Positions 26,564-35,912 of a stretch of DNA of 64,000 nucleotides are shown here, one piece after another; positions within the stretch are counted from its first letter, which is position 1; every line of letters starts with the position of its first letter. The stretch comes from JACVRW01 sp963728155 (GTDB taxonomy: Bacteria; Actinomycetota; Thermoleophilia; Solirubrobacterales; Thermoleophilaceae): NCBI GenBank assembly GCA_963728155.1, contig CAVSJF010000007.1:806001-870000 (forward strand), written 5' to 3'. The notes under the pieces are model-generated. The model was not told where the DNA came from and searched no databases. It worked only from the letters and a program-made list of their open reading frames with translations. The position numbers and the translations under genes are program-made.

Positions 26564-27429
26564 CTACCGGCTCGACATTCCGGCGCGTATTCGCTCGACC
26601 GCGGGCGAGGGGTATCCCGCGAGCCACAGCACCAGCAGGGGCAGGGAGACCTCGTCCTCCACGGGAAGCTGGATGATGTCCCCTCCGCGCGGCCACCCCT
26701 CCGGGACCAGCGCCACGGCGCCGTACTCAACGAGCTCCGACAGCTCCGCTGCGCCGGTGACCCTGGCCTGCACCGGTTGCACCGTCGCCCCGGCCGCCGA
26801 CAGGCGGTGCAGGAGAAGGTCGGTGTACGGGGTGCCGGGTGGGCTCCAGGTGAGCAGGCGCTCGCCGTCGAGCTCGGCCAGGCGCACCGCGCCCGCGGCG
26901 GCGAGCCGGTGCCCGGCGCTCAGGCACAGCACCGCCGGAGAGGGACGCAGCGCGGCGCTCTCCACCTCCGGCGCGTCGGGTGTCGTGCGGGCGATGACCA
27001 GATCCACATCGCGATCGCGCAGCATCGGCGCCACCTCGCCGGGCCGGATCTCGGGAGGGCCACCGACAGCTCGGGAGCTCCCCGGCGCAGGACTTCGATC
27101 ACCTCCTCGCGGACGGCCTGCCCCGTGGCGGGGGACACGCCCACTCGCACCGTCCCGCCCAGGCCGCGGCCGACGCCGGCGGCACGCTCGAAGGCGGCAT
27201 CGGCGGCCGCCAGCACCTCGCGCCCGTCACGCAGCAGCGTCCGGCCCGCCGGGGTGAGGCTCACCTCGTGCGTCGTGCGCTCCAGCAGGGCCACGCCGAG
27301 CTCGCCCTCCAGCTGCTGCACCGTCTTGGACACCGCCTGCTGGCCGAGGTGCAACCGCTCGGCGGCCCGCGTGAAGTTCAGCTCCTCGGCCACGGCCACG
27401 AAGGCGCGCAGCTGCCGCAGCTCAGGCAT
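26564..27429 (-). CDS. LysR-family transcriptional regulator; one frameshift
   Basis: The helix-turn-helix (LRQLRAFVAVAEELNFTRAA, ERLHLGQQAVSKTVQQLE) is clear, and the effector domain (VRVGVSPATG, DLVIARTTPD, LSAGHRLAAAGAVRL, VALVPEGWPRGG) follows in another frame after a shift near 27053. It is divergent from an aldo/keto reductase, with 65 bases between. That gap holds a small dyad (GTGT-TTC-ACAC at 27467-27477) that could form part of a LysR site. It probably controls the reductase. The inducer is unknown. Confidence 0.88.
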
Positions 27430-27494
27430 CGCCTACGCCGGGCGGGGGTGACATCACTCCCCACGGGTGTTTCACACGGGCTCTCATCTGTCCC

Positions 27495-28502
27495 ATGATG
27501 ACGGGCATGAACACTCGAACACTCAGCTCGGCAGGACCCTCGGTCTCGGCGATCGGCCTCGGCGCCATGGGGATGTCGGATCTCTACGGGCCCGCCGATC
27601 ACGACGAGAGCATCGCCACCATCCACGCGGCGCTGGACGCCGGCGTGACCCTCATCGACACCGGTGACTTCTACGGCTCGGGCCGCAACGAGTTGCTCAT
27701 CGCCGAAGCGCTCAAGGGCCGCAACCGCGACGACGTCACGATCAGCGTCAAGTTCGGCGCCCTGCGCGACCCGGCCGGCGGCTGGCTGGGAAACGACGGC
27801 CGCCCCGCGTCGGTCAAGAACTTCCTGGCCGGCACCCTGAACCGCCTGGGCACCGAGTACATCGACATCTACCGTCCCGCCCGCGTGGATCCCGACGTGC
27901 CGATCGAGGAGACGGTGGGCGCCATCGCCGAGATGGTCGAGGCGGGCTTCGTGCGGCACATCGGCCTTTCGGAGGTGAGCGCCGAGACGATCCGCCGCGC
28001 CGCCGCGGTGCACCCGATCAGCGACGTTCAGATCGAGTACTCGCTGCTGTCCCGCGGAATCGAGGAGGAGATCTTGCCGGCGGCCCGGGAGCACGGCATC
28101 GGCGTGACCGCCTACGGCGTGCTCTCACGCGGCCTGCTCAGCGGCCACTGGAACCCGGAGCGAGAGCTCTCGGACCACGACTTCCGCTCCTTCAGCCCCC
28201 GCTTTCGGCGCGAGAACCTGGAGCACAACCTCGCGCTTGTCGACTCGCTGCGCGGGGTGGCCGGCGAACGCGACGCGACCGTGGCCCAGGTGGCCATCGC
28301 GTGGGTCCTCTCGCGCGGCGACGACATCGTCCCCCTGGTGGGCGCGCGCCGGCGTGAGCGCCTGCACGAGGCACTGGGAGCGCTCGAGATCACCCTCACC
28401 CCGGAGGACCACGCCGCGATCGACCGCGCGGTGCCGGAGGGCTCAGCCGCCGGGTCGCGCTACGCCGAACCCATGATGGCCGAGCTCGACAGCGAGCGCT
28501 GA
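27495..28502 (+). CDS. Aldo/keto reductase
   Basis: An intact (beta/alpha)8 reductase of the AKR superfamily. Motifs are SAIGLGAMGMSDLYG, TLIDTGDFYGSGRNE with the catalytic Asp and Tyr, the Lys in TISVKFGALRD, GFVRHIGLSEVSAETIRRA and VQIEYSLLSRGIEE. It is close to the YajO/Tas-like AKR group that reduces aldehydes and quinones with NADPH. ATG at 27495 begins MMTGMNTRTL; the second in-frame ATG (MNTRTL, 27507) is an equally good start. The DPAGGWLGNDG insert is typical of the group. Confidence 0.94.
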   Translation: MMTGMNTRTLSSAGPSVSAIGLGAMGMSDLYGPADHDESIATIHAALDAGVTLIDTGDFYGSGRNELLIAEALKGRNRDDVTISVKFGALRDPAGGWLGNDGRPASVKNFLAGTLNRLGTEYIDIYRPARVDPDVPIEETVGAIAEMVEAGFVRHIGLSEVSAETIRRAAAVHPISDVQIEYSLLSRGIEEEILPAAREHGIGVTAYGVLSRGLLSGHWNPERELSDHDFRSFSPRFRRENLEHNLALVDSLRGVAGERDATVAQVAIAWVLSRGDDIVPLVGARRRERLHEALGALEITLTPEDHAAIDRAVPEGSAAGSRYAEPMMAELDSER

Positions 28503-28508
28503 ACGCGC

Positions 28509-29462
28509 TCAGGCCGGCCCGAACAGGGCCACGAGGCGACCGTCGATGAATGCGTCGAGCGCGACGATCTGGTCGCGCTCGACCTCGAAGACCATTACCC
28601 CGTGCGGTGCCAGCACTCCGTCGTCCTCGCGCCGGTGCATGGCCACGGCGGGCCGCCCGTTCGCGCGCGTGGGCGTGAGCAAGGTGGGGCCGTGGCGGCC
28701 GCTGCAGGGGCCGCCACGGAAGAACTCGCCGATGGCGCCGGCGCCGGCGATCGAGCGCTGCGGCGGCATGCGCAGCTCCGCGTCGTCGCGCAGCAGGGCC
28801 ACCAGGCCGTCGATGTCGACGCGGTCCCAGGCGTCGATGTAGTCCGCCAGCAGCTTGCGGTGCCGTGGGGAGGCCGCCGTGCGCGAGCTCGCGGGCAGCT
28901 CGCCGTCGATCGCCGCCCGGGCGCGCTGCAACCCGCTGTTCACCGCCGCAACGGTGGAGTCGAGCAGCTCGGCTACCTCGGAGGAGGTCCAGCCCAGCAC
29001 GTCACGCAGAATCAGAATCGCTCGCTGGCGGCCGGGGAGCTTCTGGATCGCGGTAAGGAAGGCCAGCTCGATCCCCTCTCGCATGGCGTAGCGGGCCGCG
29101 GGGTCGACCACGGGCGCCGCCGCCTCCTCCAGGCGCTCGTCCGGATAGGGATGCACGGGTTGAGGCCGGCGCGGGCGGCGCTCGAGCTCATCGAGGCAGG
29201 CGTTGGTGGCGATCCGGTAGAGCCAGGTCTCGATCGCCGAGCGCCGCTCGAAGCGGTCGAGCGTCTTCCAAGCGCGCATCAGGGTCTCCTGGACCACGTC
29301 CTCCGCGTCCTGAGGCGATCCCAGCATCCGGTAGCAGTGCACCTCGAGCGCCCGGCGGTGCGGCTCCACCAGCTCGCGGAAGGCTCGCTCGTCGCCCGCC
29401 TGGGCGGCGGCGATCAGGCCTCGCTGCTCGCTTGTCTCGGTTGCGCTGTGCACGGTCGTCAT
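28509..29462 (-). CDS. ECF sigma factor with C-terminal SnoaL-like domain
   Basis: Sigma region 2 reads FRELVEPHRRALEVHCYRML, SPQDAEDVVQETLMRAWK, and region 4 reads LPGRQRAILILRDVLGWTSS, EVAELLDSTVAAVNSGLQRA. The last ~120 residues (LLADYIDAWDRVDIDGLVALL through IDGRLVALFGP) form a SnoaL/NTF2-like domain, the architecture of the SigG/SigJ-like ECF groups, which use the extra domain in place of a classical anti-sigma factor. The ATG at 29462 (MTTVHSATE) is preferred; an in-frame ATG 15 codons upstream lies in the divergent promoter region. The target is probably the MFS gene or its own promoter. Confidence 0.93.
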   Translation of the reverse strand: MTTVHSATETSEQRGLIAAAQAGDERAFRELVEPHRRALEVHCYRMLGSPQDAEDVVQETLMRAWKTLDRFERRSAIETWLYRIATNACLDELERRPRRPQPVHPYPDERLEEAAAPVVDPAARYAMREGIELAFLTAIQKLPGRQRAILILRDVLGWTSSEVAELLDSTVAAVNSGLQRARAAIDGELPASSRTAASPRHRKLLADYIDAWDRVDIDGLVALLRDDAELRMPPQRSIAGAGAIGEFFRGGPCSGRHGPTLLTPTRANGRPAVAMHRREDDGVLAPHGVMVFEVERDQIVALDAFIDGRLVALFGPA

Positions 29463-29532
29463 CTGGGTTAGACGAAGAGCAGCCCGGAAACTAATCGGTG
29501 AGTTCACCGGTGGGCGGACGGTCTAAAGGGGC

Positions 29533-30943
29533 ATGACCTCATCCTCAGTCCGCCGCTGGACCGTTGCCCTCACCGGAATCGGCTCGCTCATGGCCGCCCT
29601 GGACACACTCGTCGTGGCCGCCGCGCTGAGCACCATCCGGCTCGATCTCGACGCCTCGGTGGCGCAGCTCGAATGGACCGTGAACGCCTACAACCTCAGC
29701 TTCGCGGTGCTGCTGGTGACCGGCGCTGCGCTCGGCGACCGGTTCGGGCGCCGCCGCCTCTACGCAGCCGGGCTGATCCTGTTCGCCCTCGCCTCCGCCG
29801 CGTGCGCGCTTGCTCCGGACGCGGGATTCCTGATTGCCGCGCGTGCGCTGCAGGGAGCCGGTGCGGCCATGCTCATGCCGCTCGGCCTGGCGCTGCTGAC
29901 CGCTGCCTTCCCGCCCGAACGGAGAGGGGCCGCCCTGGGCATGTTCAGCGCGGTCACCGGCATCGCCGTGGCGTGCGGCCCGCTCGTGGGCGGGGCCGTG
30001 GTCGACGGCATCGCCTGGGAATGGATCTTCTGGCTCAACGTGCCCGTCGGGCTGCTCGCGGCTCCGCTCGCCCTGGCCAAGCTCGAGGAGAGCTTCGGTC
30101 CCGACCGGGCCTTCGACGCGCCCGGCGTGGCCCTGATCACTGGCGCCGCGCTGGGGGTGGTGTGGGCCCTCGTTCGCGCCAACGAGGCCGGCTGGACGAG
30201 CTTCGAGGTGATCGCATCGCTTCTGGGCGGGCTCGGGCTCGGCGCGCTGTTCGTGGCCTGGGAACGACGGGCTCGTGCACCGATGCTCCCCATGAGCCTC
30301 TTCCGTGACCGCGCGTTCGCGGCCGGCAACGGCGCGGTCTTCTTCACCTTCGCGGCGCTCTTCGGCTGCGTGTTCCTGTTCGCGCAGTTCCTGCAGACCT
30401 CGCTGGGCTACAGCCCGCTGGAGGCCGGCATCCGCCTGATGCCGTGGACGATCACCTTCCTGCTCGTGGCGCCGGCGGCGGGGGCGCTGGCGGACCGCAT
30501 CGGCGAGCGGCCGCTGCTGCTCGCCGGCCTGCTCATACAGGCGGCCGGCCTACTGTGGGTGGCCTTGATCGCGAGCCCCGCGCCCGCCTACTCGGAGCTC
30601 GTGATCCCGCTGTTCGTGGCCGGAGCGGGCGTGTCCATGGCGATCCCGGCCGGTCAGAGCTCGGCCATCGGGGCGCTCGACGTGGCCCAGCTGGGGAAGG
30701 CGGCAGGAGCGAACAGCACGATGCGCGAGCTGGGCGGTGTATTCGGGATCGCGGTGGTGGTGGCGGTGTTCGCCGCCGCCGGGAGCTATGCCTCGCCCAC
30801 GCGAGTTCAGCCACGGCTTCGCGGCGGCCGTGGGGCTGGCCGCCGGCCTGTCGCTGCTCGGGGCGATCACCGCCGCGGCGCTACCGGGGCGTGCTCGCCT
30901 CGGCGCACGCCTGGGCCTCGCTGCCCGGGCAGAGCTCGAGTGA
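29533..30943 (+). CDS. MFS drug exporter (DHA2/EmrB type); one frameshift
   Basis: About 13-14 membrane spans. Motif C-like and signature segments are LMAALDTLVVAAALSTI, LEWTVNAYNLSFAVLLVTGA, LGDRFGRRRLY, ARALQGAGAAMLMPL and RELGGVFGIAVVVAV. A shift near 30795 separates the last span (FAAAVGLAAGLSLLGAITAA). EmrB/QacA proteins export lipophilic drugs using the proton gradient. The gene is divergent from the ECF sigma gene, and its 3' end overlaps the MarR gene end by about 60 bases, partly an effect of the shift. Confidence 0.9.
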
Positions 30944-31396
30944 GTCGGCCACACGACGCAGCAGCACCCACAGCTCGACGCGCTCGTTCTCGGCGAGCGC
31001 CGACAGCATGTCGTCCTCGCCCGAGCCGATAGCGCGGTCCGCGTCGGCCAGCAGGGTGCGGCCCTCATCCGTGAGGTCGAGCGCGTAGCGGCGCCGGTCG
31101 CAGTCCTCGCGCCTGCGGTCGATCAGCCCCTTGCCGCACAGCTCGCCGGCCACCGCGGCCAGGTTGCTGTAGTCGACCCCGATCGCGTCGGCCAGGGCGG
31201 TCTGGGACGTCGAGCCGATGGCCTCCAGCTGCTTGAGCACGATGAACTGCTGCGCGCTCAGGCCCAGCGGCCGTAGCGCGCGGCGAAAACGCGCGGTCGC
31301 ATCCTGGCCCAGCCGCGCCAGCAGCACCCCAGAGGGAAGCCGTGTTTCCGTGCCCGCGACCCCTTTCGTCACGGGGTCTAAGTTAGCGGCGATCAT
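30881..31396 (-). CDS. MarR-family transcriptional regulator
   Basis: The winged helix is LSAQQFIVLKQLEAIGSTSQ, TALADAIGVDYSNLAAVAGE and LIDRRREDCDRRRYALDLTD. It sits within a helical protein of 171 residues starting MIAANLDPVTKG. The ATG at 31396 lies just outside an inverted repeat in the divergent region. It is divergent from the YceI/FMN reductase pair and convergent with the MFS exporter, so either could be its target, most likely the YceI unit whose promoter contains the dyad. Confidence 0.92.
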   Translation of the reverse strand: MIAANLDPVTKGVAGTETRLPSGVLLARLGQDATARFRRALRPLGLSAQQFIVLKQLEAIGSTSQTALADAIGVDYSNLAAVAGELCGKGLIDRRREDCDRRRYALDLTDEGRTLLADADRAIGSGEDDMLSALAENERVELWVLLRRVADSLELCPGSEAQACAEASTPR

Positions 31397-31402
31397 CTGT
31401 GG

Positions 31403-31431
31403 TAGTGTACCATCTTGGTTATGTACCACTA
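31403..31431. promoter_or_regulatory. Inverted repeat, probable MarR operator
   Basis: The arms TAGTGTACCAT and ATGTACCACTA are separated by seven bases. The outer five bases (TAGTG/CACTA) pair perfectly, and each arm contains GTAC. The site lies between the divergent MarR and YceI starts, the usual position for autoregulation and repression of the neighbour. Confidence 0.6.
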
Positions 31432-31447
31432 TCAAGGGAGCCTCATC

Positions 31448-32002
31448 ATGACCACCGCCGTTCAGCCCTTCACCGGCACCTACCACGCCGATCCCATCCA
31501 CTCATCGTTCGGTTTCGCCGTTCGCTACTCCGGCCTCTCGGACTACCGCGGCACGCTCAGCGATGTTCGCGCGAGCCTCACGCCCGGCGACTCCGGGCTC
31601 GTACTCCAAGGCGAGGCCGAGGTCGACTCCATCTCCATCCAGAACCCGCCGCAGTTCCGCGCCCACGTGCTCGGGCCGGAGTTCTTCGACGTGGCCAACC
31701 ACCCCACGGTCGGCTTCCGCTCCACCCAGGTCGAGCTCGCCGACGACGGCACGGCCCGCGTGGACGGTGAGCTGTCGATCGCCGGCACGACCAAGCCCGT
31801 GGTGGCCACGGGAACGTGGTTCGAGCAGCGCCCCGTGCCGGGCGGCGAGAAGGCCGGCCTCGAGCTCGAAGCGCGTTTCGACCGCCGCGACTTCGGCATG
31901 GAGTGGCAGATGGAGCTCCCGGGCGGCGGCATCGCCCTGGACTACGACGTCACCCTCACTGTGAACCTGCCGCTCGTCCCGGCCGACGGCGAGCAGGGCT
32001 AG
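31448..32002 (+). CDS. YceI-family lipid/isoprenoid-binding protein
   Basis: The YceI beta-barrel pattern is complete: GTYHADPIHSSFGFAVRYSG, LVLQGEAEVDSISIQNPPQF, FDVANHPTVGFRSTQVEL, GELSIAGTTKPV and FDRRDFGM. The family binds amphiphilic molecules such as polyisoprenoids or quinones. There is no signal peptide, so this is a cytoplasmic form. A ribosome-binding site (AAGGGAG) precedes the ATG. The FMN reductase gene follows after four bases, suggesting a joint role with quinones or electrophiles under MarR control. Confidence 0.93.
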   Translation: MTTAVQPFTGTYHADPIHSSFGFAVRYSGLSDYRGTLSDVRASLTPGDSGLVLQGEAEVDSISIQNPPQFRAHVLGPEFFDVANHPTVGFRSTQVELADDGTARVDGELSIAGTTKPVVATGTWFEQRPVPGGEKAGLELEARFDRRDFGMEWQMELPGGGIALDYDVTLTVNLPLVPADGEQG

Positions 32003-32006
32003 CCCA

Positions 32007-32561
32007 GTGCGCATCCTGGGCATCTCGGGATCGCTCAGGCGCGACTCGTACAACACGCGCCTGCTCCGGGCGGCGGCCCTCGCGCTGCCGCTCGGGGCGG
32101 AGCTCGTGTCCTACGAGGAGCTGGCGATGATCCCTCCCTTCAACGAGGATCACGAGAGCGAGGGCGTGCCGGAGGCCGTTCGGAGTCTGCGCGAGCAGGT
32201 GGCCGGCGCCGACGCCCTGCTGTTCAGCACGCCCGAGTACAACGCGTCGGTTCCCGGCGTGCTGAAGAATGCGGTCGACTGGGCCTCGCGGCCCTTCCCC
32301 GACAACAGCCTCAACGGCCTGCCGGCCGCGGTGATCGGCGCGAGCACCGGCCTGTTCGGCGCGGTGTGGGCGCAGGCGGAGTTGCGCAAGTCGCTGCGCC
32401 ATGCCGGGGCCCACGTGCTCGATGACGAGCTGCCCGTGGCCCTGGCCGCGGACGCCTTCGCCGGCGACGGCCGCCTGGCCTCCCCCGAGCTGGACGAGCG
32501 ATTGGGCGACCTGCTCGGTGCGCTCGAGCGTGAGGCCGCCGCCCCGCTCCAGGCGATCTAG
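32007..32561 (+). CDS. NADPH-dependent FMN reductase (chromate/quinone reductase type)
   Basis: The flavodoxin-like fold shows ILGISGSLRRDSYNTRLLRA (FMN phosphate loop), ADALLFSTPEYNASVPGVL, KNAVDWASRP and VIGASTGLFGA. It is 184 residues, normal for the family. These enzymes reduce quinones, azo dyes or chromate through FMN, using two-electron transfer that avoids semiquinones. The GTG start lies four bases after the YceI stop. Confidence 0.93.
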   Translation: MRILGISGSLRRDSYNTRLLRAAALALPLGAELVSYEELAMIPPFNEDHESEGVPEAVRSLREQVAGADALLFSTPEYNASVPGVLKNAVDWASRPFPDNSLNGLPAAVIGASTGLFGAVWAQAELRKSLRHAGAHVLDDELPVALAADAFAGDGRLASPELDERLGDLLGALEREAAAPLQAI

Positions 32562-32579
32562 CCTCCTACACTGCGCGCC

Positions 32580-34031
32580 GTGTCCCGGCGCCTCGCCCTC
32601 CTCGCCCTCCTAGCCCTCGGCGCGGCGGGCGCCCTCCCGGCCGCAGCCCCTGCGCAAGGTCCCAGTGTGCCGGCCTGCGCCCTCGGAACGAGCGCCCCCG
32701 GCCTACGTGGCTTCGAGGCGCGGGAGATCGCGCGCGCGGAACGCCGCTTCGGCGGAAGCCGCGCCGCGCGGCGGGCCTTCTCCACCGCCGTGGCCGCATA
32801 TCTGTACGGCGTGGCGCCGCTCAGCGTCGGCCAGACTGTCCAGCGCTTCCCGCTCAACCAGATGATCAGCATCGGGACGCTCGTCGAGCCCGAGGTCAAG
32901 ACGGTGGTGGCACCCAACGTCGACACCACCTACACCGTCGCGCAGCTGAACCTGGCCGCCGGGCCGCTGGTGATCGACGTGCCCGACACACGCGGGCGCT
33001 ACTACGTGCTCCAGCTGCTCGACGCCTACTCCAACACCTTCCGCTACATCGGCCGGCGCACCACGGGCACCGCGGCCGGCTCGTACGCGCTCGTTCCGCC
33101 GGGCTTCAGCGGGACGCTTCCGCCCGGGGTGAGGCGAATCGAGAGCCCGACACCGCTGGTATGGCTGCTGGGCCGGACGCTGGTCCGAGGGGCGGCGGAC
33201 CTGCCTGCGGTGACCGCGCTGATGAACGGCTACCGCGTGACCCCTCTGTCTCGCTGGACATCGGGCGAGCGCCAGTCGCCGCTGGTGCTGCCGGCCTTCC
33301 CGGCGAACCAGACCGCGCTCGAGCTTCCCGGGGGCCCGGCCTTCTTCGGCGCCCTCGGCTCCTACCTGGCCGACAACCCGGCACCGACCGCGGACGGCTG
33401 CGCGCTGCGCGCCTTCGCCCGAGTCGGAATCGGCCCGGGCATCACACCCTCGGCGGCCGAGCAGGCCGCCCAGCGCGAGGCGGTCCCTGCCGCGCGCCGG
33501 ATCCTCACTCGCGCGGTCGCGAGGGCCAACGCCTACAGCCGCAGGCGCAACAACGGCTGGCTCGTCCCGCTCTCCTACATCGGCGACTTCGGGCGCAACT
33601 ACCTGGGGCGCGCCGTGGTGGCCCGGTTCGCGCTCGGGGCCAACACCGAGGACGAGACGATCTACCCGGCCGCGTTCACCGACAGCCGCGGCCGGCCGCT
33701 GCGCGGGCGCCACCGGTACACGATTCGCTTCCCGCGCGGGCAGCTGCCGCCGGTGGGGGCGTTCTGGTCGCTGACCATGTACGACAGCGAGGGCTACCTC
33801 TACGCCAACAAAGCCGAGCGCTACGCCATCGGCGACCGCACCACGGGCCTGCGCCGCGGGCCCGACGGCTCGCTGACCCTCTATCTCCAGCACCGCTCGC
33901 CGGCGGGCAGCCGGAGGAGCAACTGGCTCCCTTCGCCCCAGGGCCGTTTCCGGCTGATCATGCGCCTCTACGAGCCCAAGCGCGCCGCCCTGAACGGCGA
34001 CTGGCGCCCCCCGCCGGTGAGTCGCCGCTAG
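32580..34031 (+). CDS. Secreted DUF1254/DUF1214 protein
   Basis: After a signal peptide (LALLALLALGAAGALPAAAPA) comes the DUF1254 domain (AVAAYLYGVAPLSVGQT, VVAPNVDTTYTVAQLNL, GRYYVLQLLDAYSNTF) and then DUF1214 (YTIRFPRGQLPPVGAFWSLT, MYDSEGYLYAN, NWLPSP). The two-domain form is widespread, and no enzymatic function is established. The conserved VDTTYTVAQ and FWSLTMYD motifs are intact. Its length of 483 residues is usual. The GTG start follows the FMN reductase by 18 bases on the same strand. Confidence 0.92.
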   Translation: MSRRLALLALLALGAAGALPAAAPAQGPSVPACALGTSAPGLRGFEAREIARAERRFGGSRAARRAFSTAVAAYLYGVAPLSVGQTVQRFPLNQMISIGTLVEPEVKTVVAPNVDTTYTVAQLNLAAGPLVIDVPDTRGRYYVLQLLDAYSNTFRYIGRRTTGTAAGSYALVPPGFSGTLPPGVRRIESPTPLVWLLGRTLVRGAADLPAVTALMNGYRVTPLSRWTSGERQSPLVLPAFPANQTALELPGGPAFFGALGSYLADNPAPTADGCALRAFARVGIGPGITPSAAEQAAQREAVPAARRILTRAVARANAYSRRRNNGWLVPLSYIGDFGRNYLGRAVVARFALGANTEDETIYPAAFTDSRGRPLRGRHRYTIRFPRGQLPPVGAFWSLTMYDSEGYLYANKAERYAIGDRTTGLRRGPDGSLTLYLQHRSPAGSRRSNWLPSPQGRFRLIMRLYEPKRAALNGDWRPPPVSRR

Positions 34032-34070
34032 GGCTATAGTCAGCGCAGGGCCGGGTAAGCGGGCCCTGCA

Positions 34071-35912
34071 ATGGAAGAGAAGACCCTCGAGAAGCTCGAC
34101 CGCGTCGTCGTCCGGTTCGCCGGGGACTCCGGTGACGGGATGCAGCTCACCGGCAGCCGCTTCACCGATGCCACCGCGGTCGTGGGCAACGACCTCGCCA
34201 CTCTCCCCGACTTTCCGGCGGAGATCCGCGCGCCCGCCGGGACGCCCCACGGCGTGTCGGCGTTCCAGATCCATTTCGCGTCGCGCGACATCCTCACCCC
34301 CGGCGACCACCCCAACGTGCTGGTGGCCATGAACCCGGCGGCTCTGATCACCCAGCTGCGGGCGGTGGAGAAGGGCGGCGTGGTGATCGTCAACGAGGAC
34401 GGCTTCAGCGACCACAACCTGCGCAAGGCCGGCTACGAGAGCAATCCGCTGGAGGACGACTCGCTCGACGACTACCAGCTCTTCCGGGTGCCCATGACCT
34501 CAATGACGGTGCGCGCGACCGAGGACATCGAGGGCATCACGTCGCGCGACGCGCAGCGCTGCAAGAACCTGTTCGCGCTCGGCCTGGTGTCGTGGATGTA
34601 CGGGCGTCCGACCGAGCCGAGCGTCAACTGGATCGAGAAGAAGTTCGAGGAGACCCCGCCGCTGCGCGACGCCAACCTGGCCGCCTTCCGCGCCGGCTAC
34701 AACTTCGGCGAGACGGCCGAGCTGTTGGCCGTCCACTACGAGATCGAGCCCGCGCCCGCGCCGCCCGGGACCTACCGCAACGTCAACGGCACCCAGGCGC
34801 TGGCCCTCGGGCTGATCGCGGCCAGCGTCCAGTCGGGCCTCGGGCTCTTCCTCGCCTCCTACCCGATCACGCCGGCCTCCGAGCTGCTCCATGCCCTCTC
34901 GCGCCACCGGCGCTTCGGCGTGCACACCATCCAGGCCGAGGATGAGATCGCCGCCGCCAACATGGCGCTCGGCGCCGCCTTCTCGGGTCGCCTGGCCGTG
35001 ACCGCCACCAGCGGCCCGGGCATGGATCTGAAGGCGGAGACCATCGGTCTGGCCGTGGCCATGGAGCTGCCGCTGGTGGTAGTGGACATCCAGCGCGCCG
35101 GCCCCTCCACGGGCATGCCCACCAAGACCGAGGCCGCGGACCTGCTGATGGCCCTGTACGGGCGCCACGGCGAGTCGCCGCTGCCGGTGGTGGCGGCCTG
35201 CACCCCCTCGAACTGCTTCGACTCCGCGATCGAGGCCGCGCGCATCGCGGTCACCCACCGCACGCCGGTGATCCTGCTGTCCGACACCTTCCTGGCCAAC
35301 TCGTCCGAGCCCTGGCGCCTGCCCGACGCGGCCGAGCTGCCGGAGATCGACCCGGACTTCGCGCGTGAGCCCAACGCGGACGGCAGCTTCATGCCCTACC
35401 TGCGCGACGAGAAGCTGGCCCGCCCCTGGGCCGTGCCCGGCACCCCCGGCCTGCGGCACCGCATCGGCGGCCTCGAGAAGGAGGCCGTGACGGGCAACAT
35501 CTCCTACCAGCCCGAGAACCACGATCACATGACGCGGCTGCGCGCCGAGCGCGTGGCGCGGATCGAGGTGCCCGACCTCACGGTTGACGACCCAGACGGG
35601 GACGCCTCCCTGCTCGTGCTGGGCTGGGGGTCGAGCTACGGCGCCATCGAGGGAGCGGCGCGCCGGCTGCGCCGTGAGGAGGGGGTGTCGCTGGCCACCG
35701 CGCACGTGCGCCACCTCAACCCGCTGCCGGGCAACGTCGGCTCGGTGCTGCGCTCCTTTGAGCGGGTGCTGATCCCGGAGATGAACATGGGCCAGCTCTC
35801 CAAGCTGCTGCGCGCGGAGTTCCTGATCGACGTCGAGAGCTACACCAAGGTCGACGGCCTGCCCATCTTCACCCGCGACGTGATGGAAGCGGTCCGGGAG
35901 CGGGTCGCGTGA
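34071..35912 (+). CDS. korA: 2-oxoacid:ferredoxin oxidoreductase, alpha subunit (gamma-alpha fusion)
   Basis: The N-terminal gamma domain (VVVRFAGDSGDGMQLTGSRF) is fused to the alpha domain (LASYPITPASELLHALS, QAEDEIAAANMALGAAFSG, ATSGPGMDLKAETIGLAV, GPSTGMPTKTEAADLLMA). With KorB it oxidises 2-oxoglutarate to succinyl-CoA, reducing ferredoxin, in place of the NAD-linked complex. This subunit pair is standard in actinobacteria. The gene is intact at 613 residues and overlaps korB by four bases. Confidence 0.96.
   Translation: MEEKTLEKLDRVVVRFAGDSGDGMQLTGSRFTDATAVVGNDLATLPDFPAEIRAPAGTPHGVSAFQIHFASRDILTPGDHPNVLVAMNPAALITQLRAVEKGGVVIVNEDGFSDHNLRKAGYESNPLEDDSLDDYQLFRVPMTSMTVRATEDIEGITSRDAQRCKNLFALGLVSWMYGRPTEPSVNWIEKKFEETPPLRDANLAAFRAGYNFGETAELLAVHYEIEPAPAPPGTYRNVNGTQALALGLIAASVQSGLGLFLASYPITPASELLHALSRHRRFGVHTIQAEDEIAAANMALGAAFSGRLAVTATSGPGMDLKAETIGLAVAMELPLVVVDIQRAGPSTGMPTKTEAADLLMALYGRHGESPLPVVAACTPSNCFDSAIEAARIAVTHRTPVILLSDTFLANSSEPWRLPDAAELPEIDPDFAREPNADGSFMPYLRDEKLARPWAVPGTPGLRHRIGGLEKEAVTGNISYQPENHDHMTRLRAERVARIEVPDLTVDDPDGDASLLVLGWGSSYGAIEGAARRLRREEGVSLATAHVRHLNPLPGNVGSVLRSFERVLIPEMNMGQLSKLLRAEFLIDVESYTKVDGLPIFTRDVMEAVRERVA

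Noticed and set aside
27467..27477. GTGT-TTC-ACAC as a definite LysR operator
   Set aside because: The arms are only four bases long and do not extend; it is mentioned in the LysR entry but not listed as a site.
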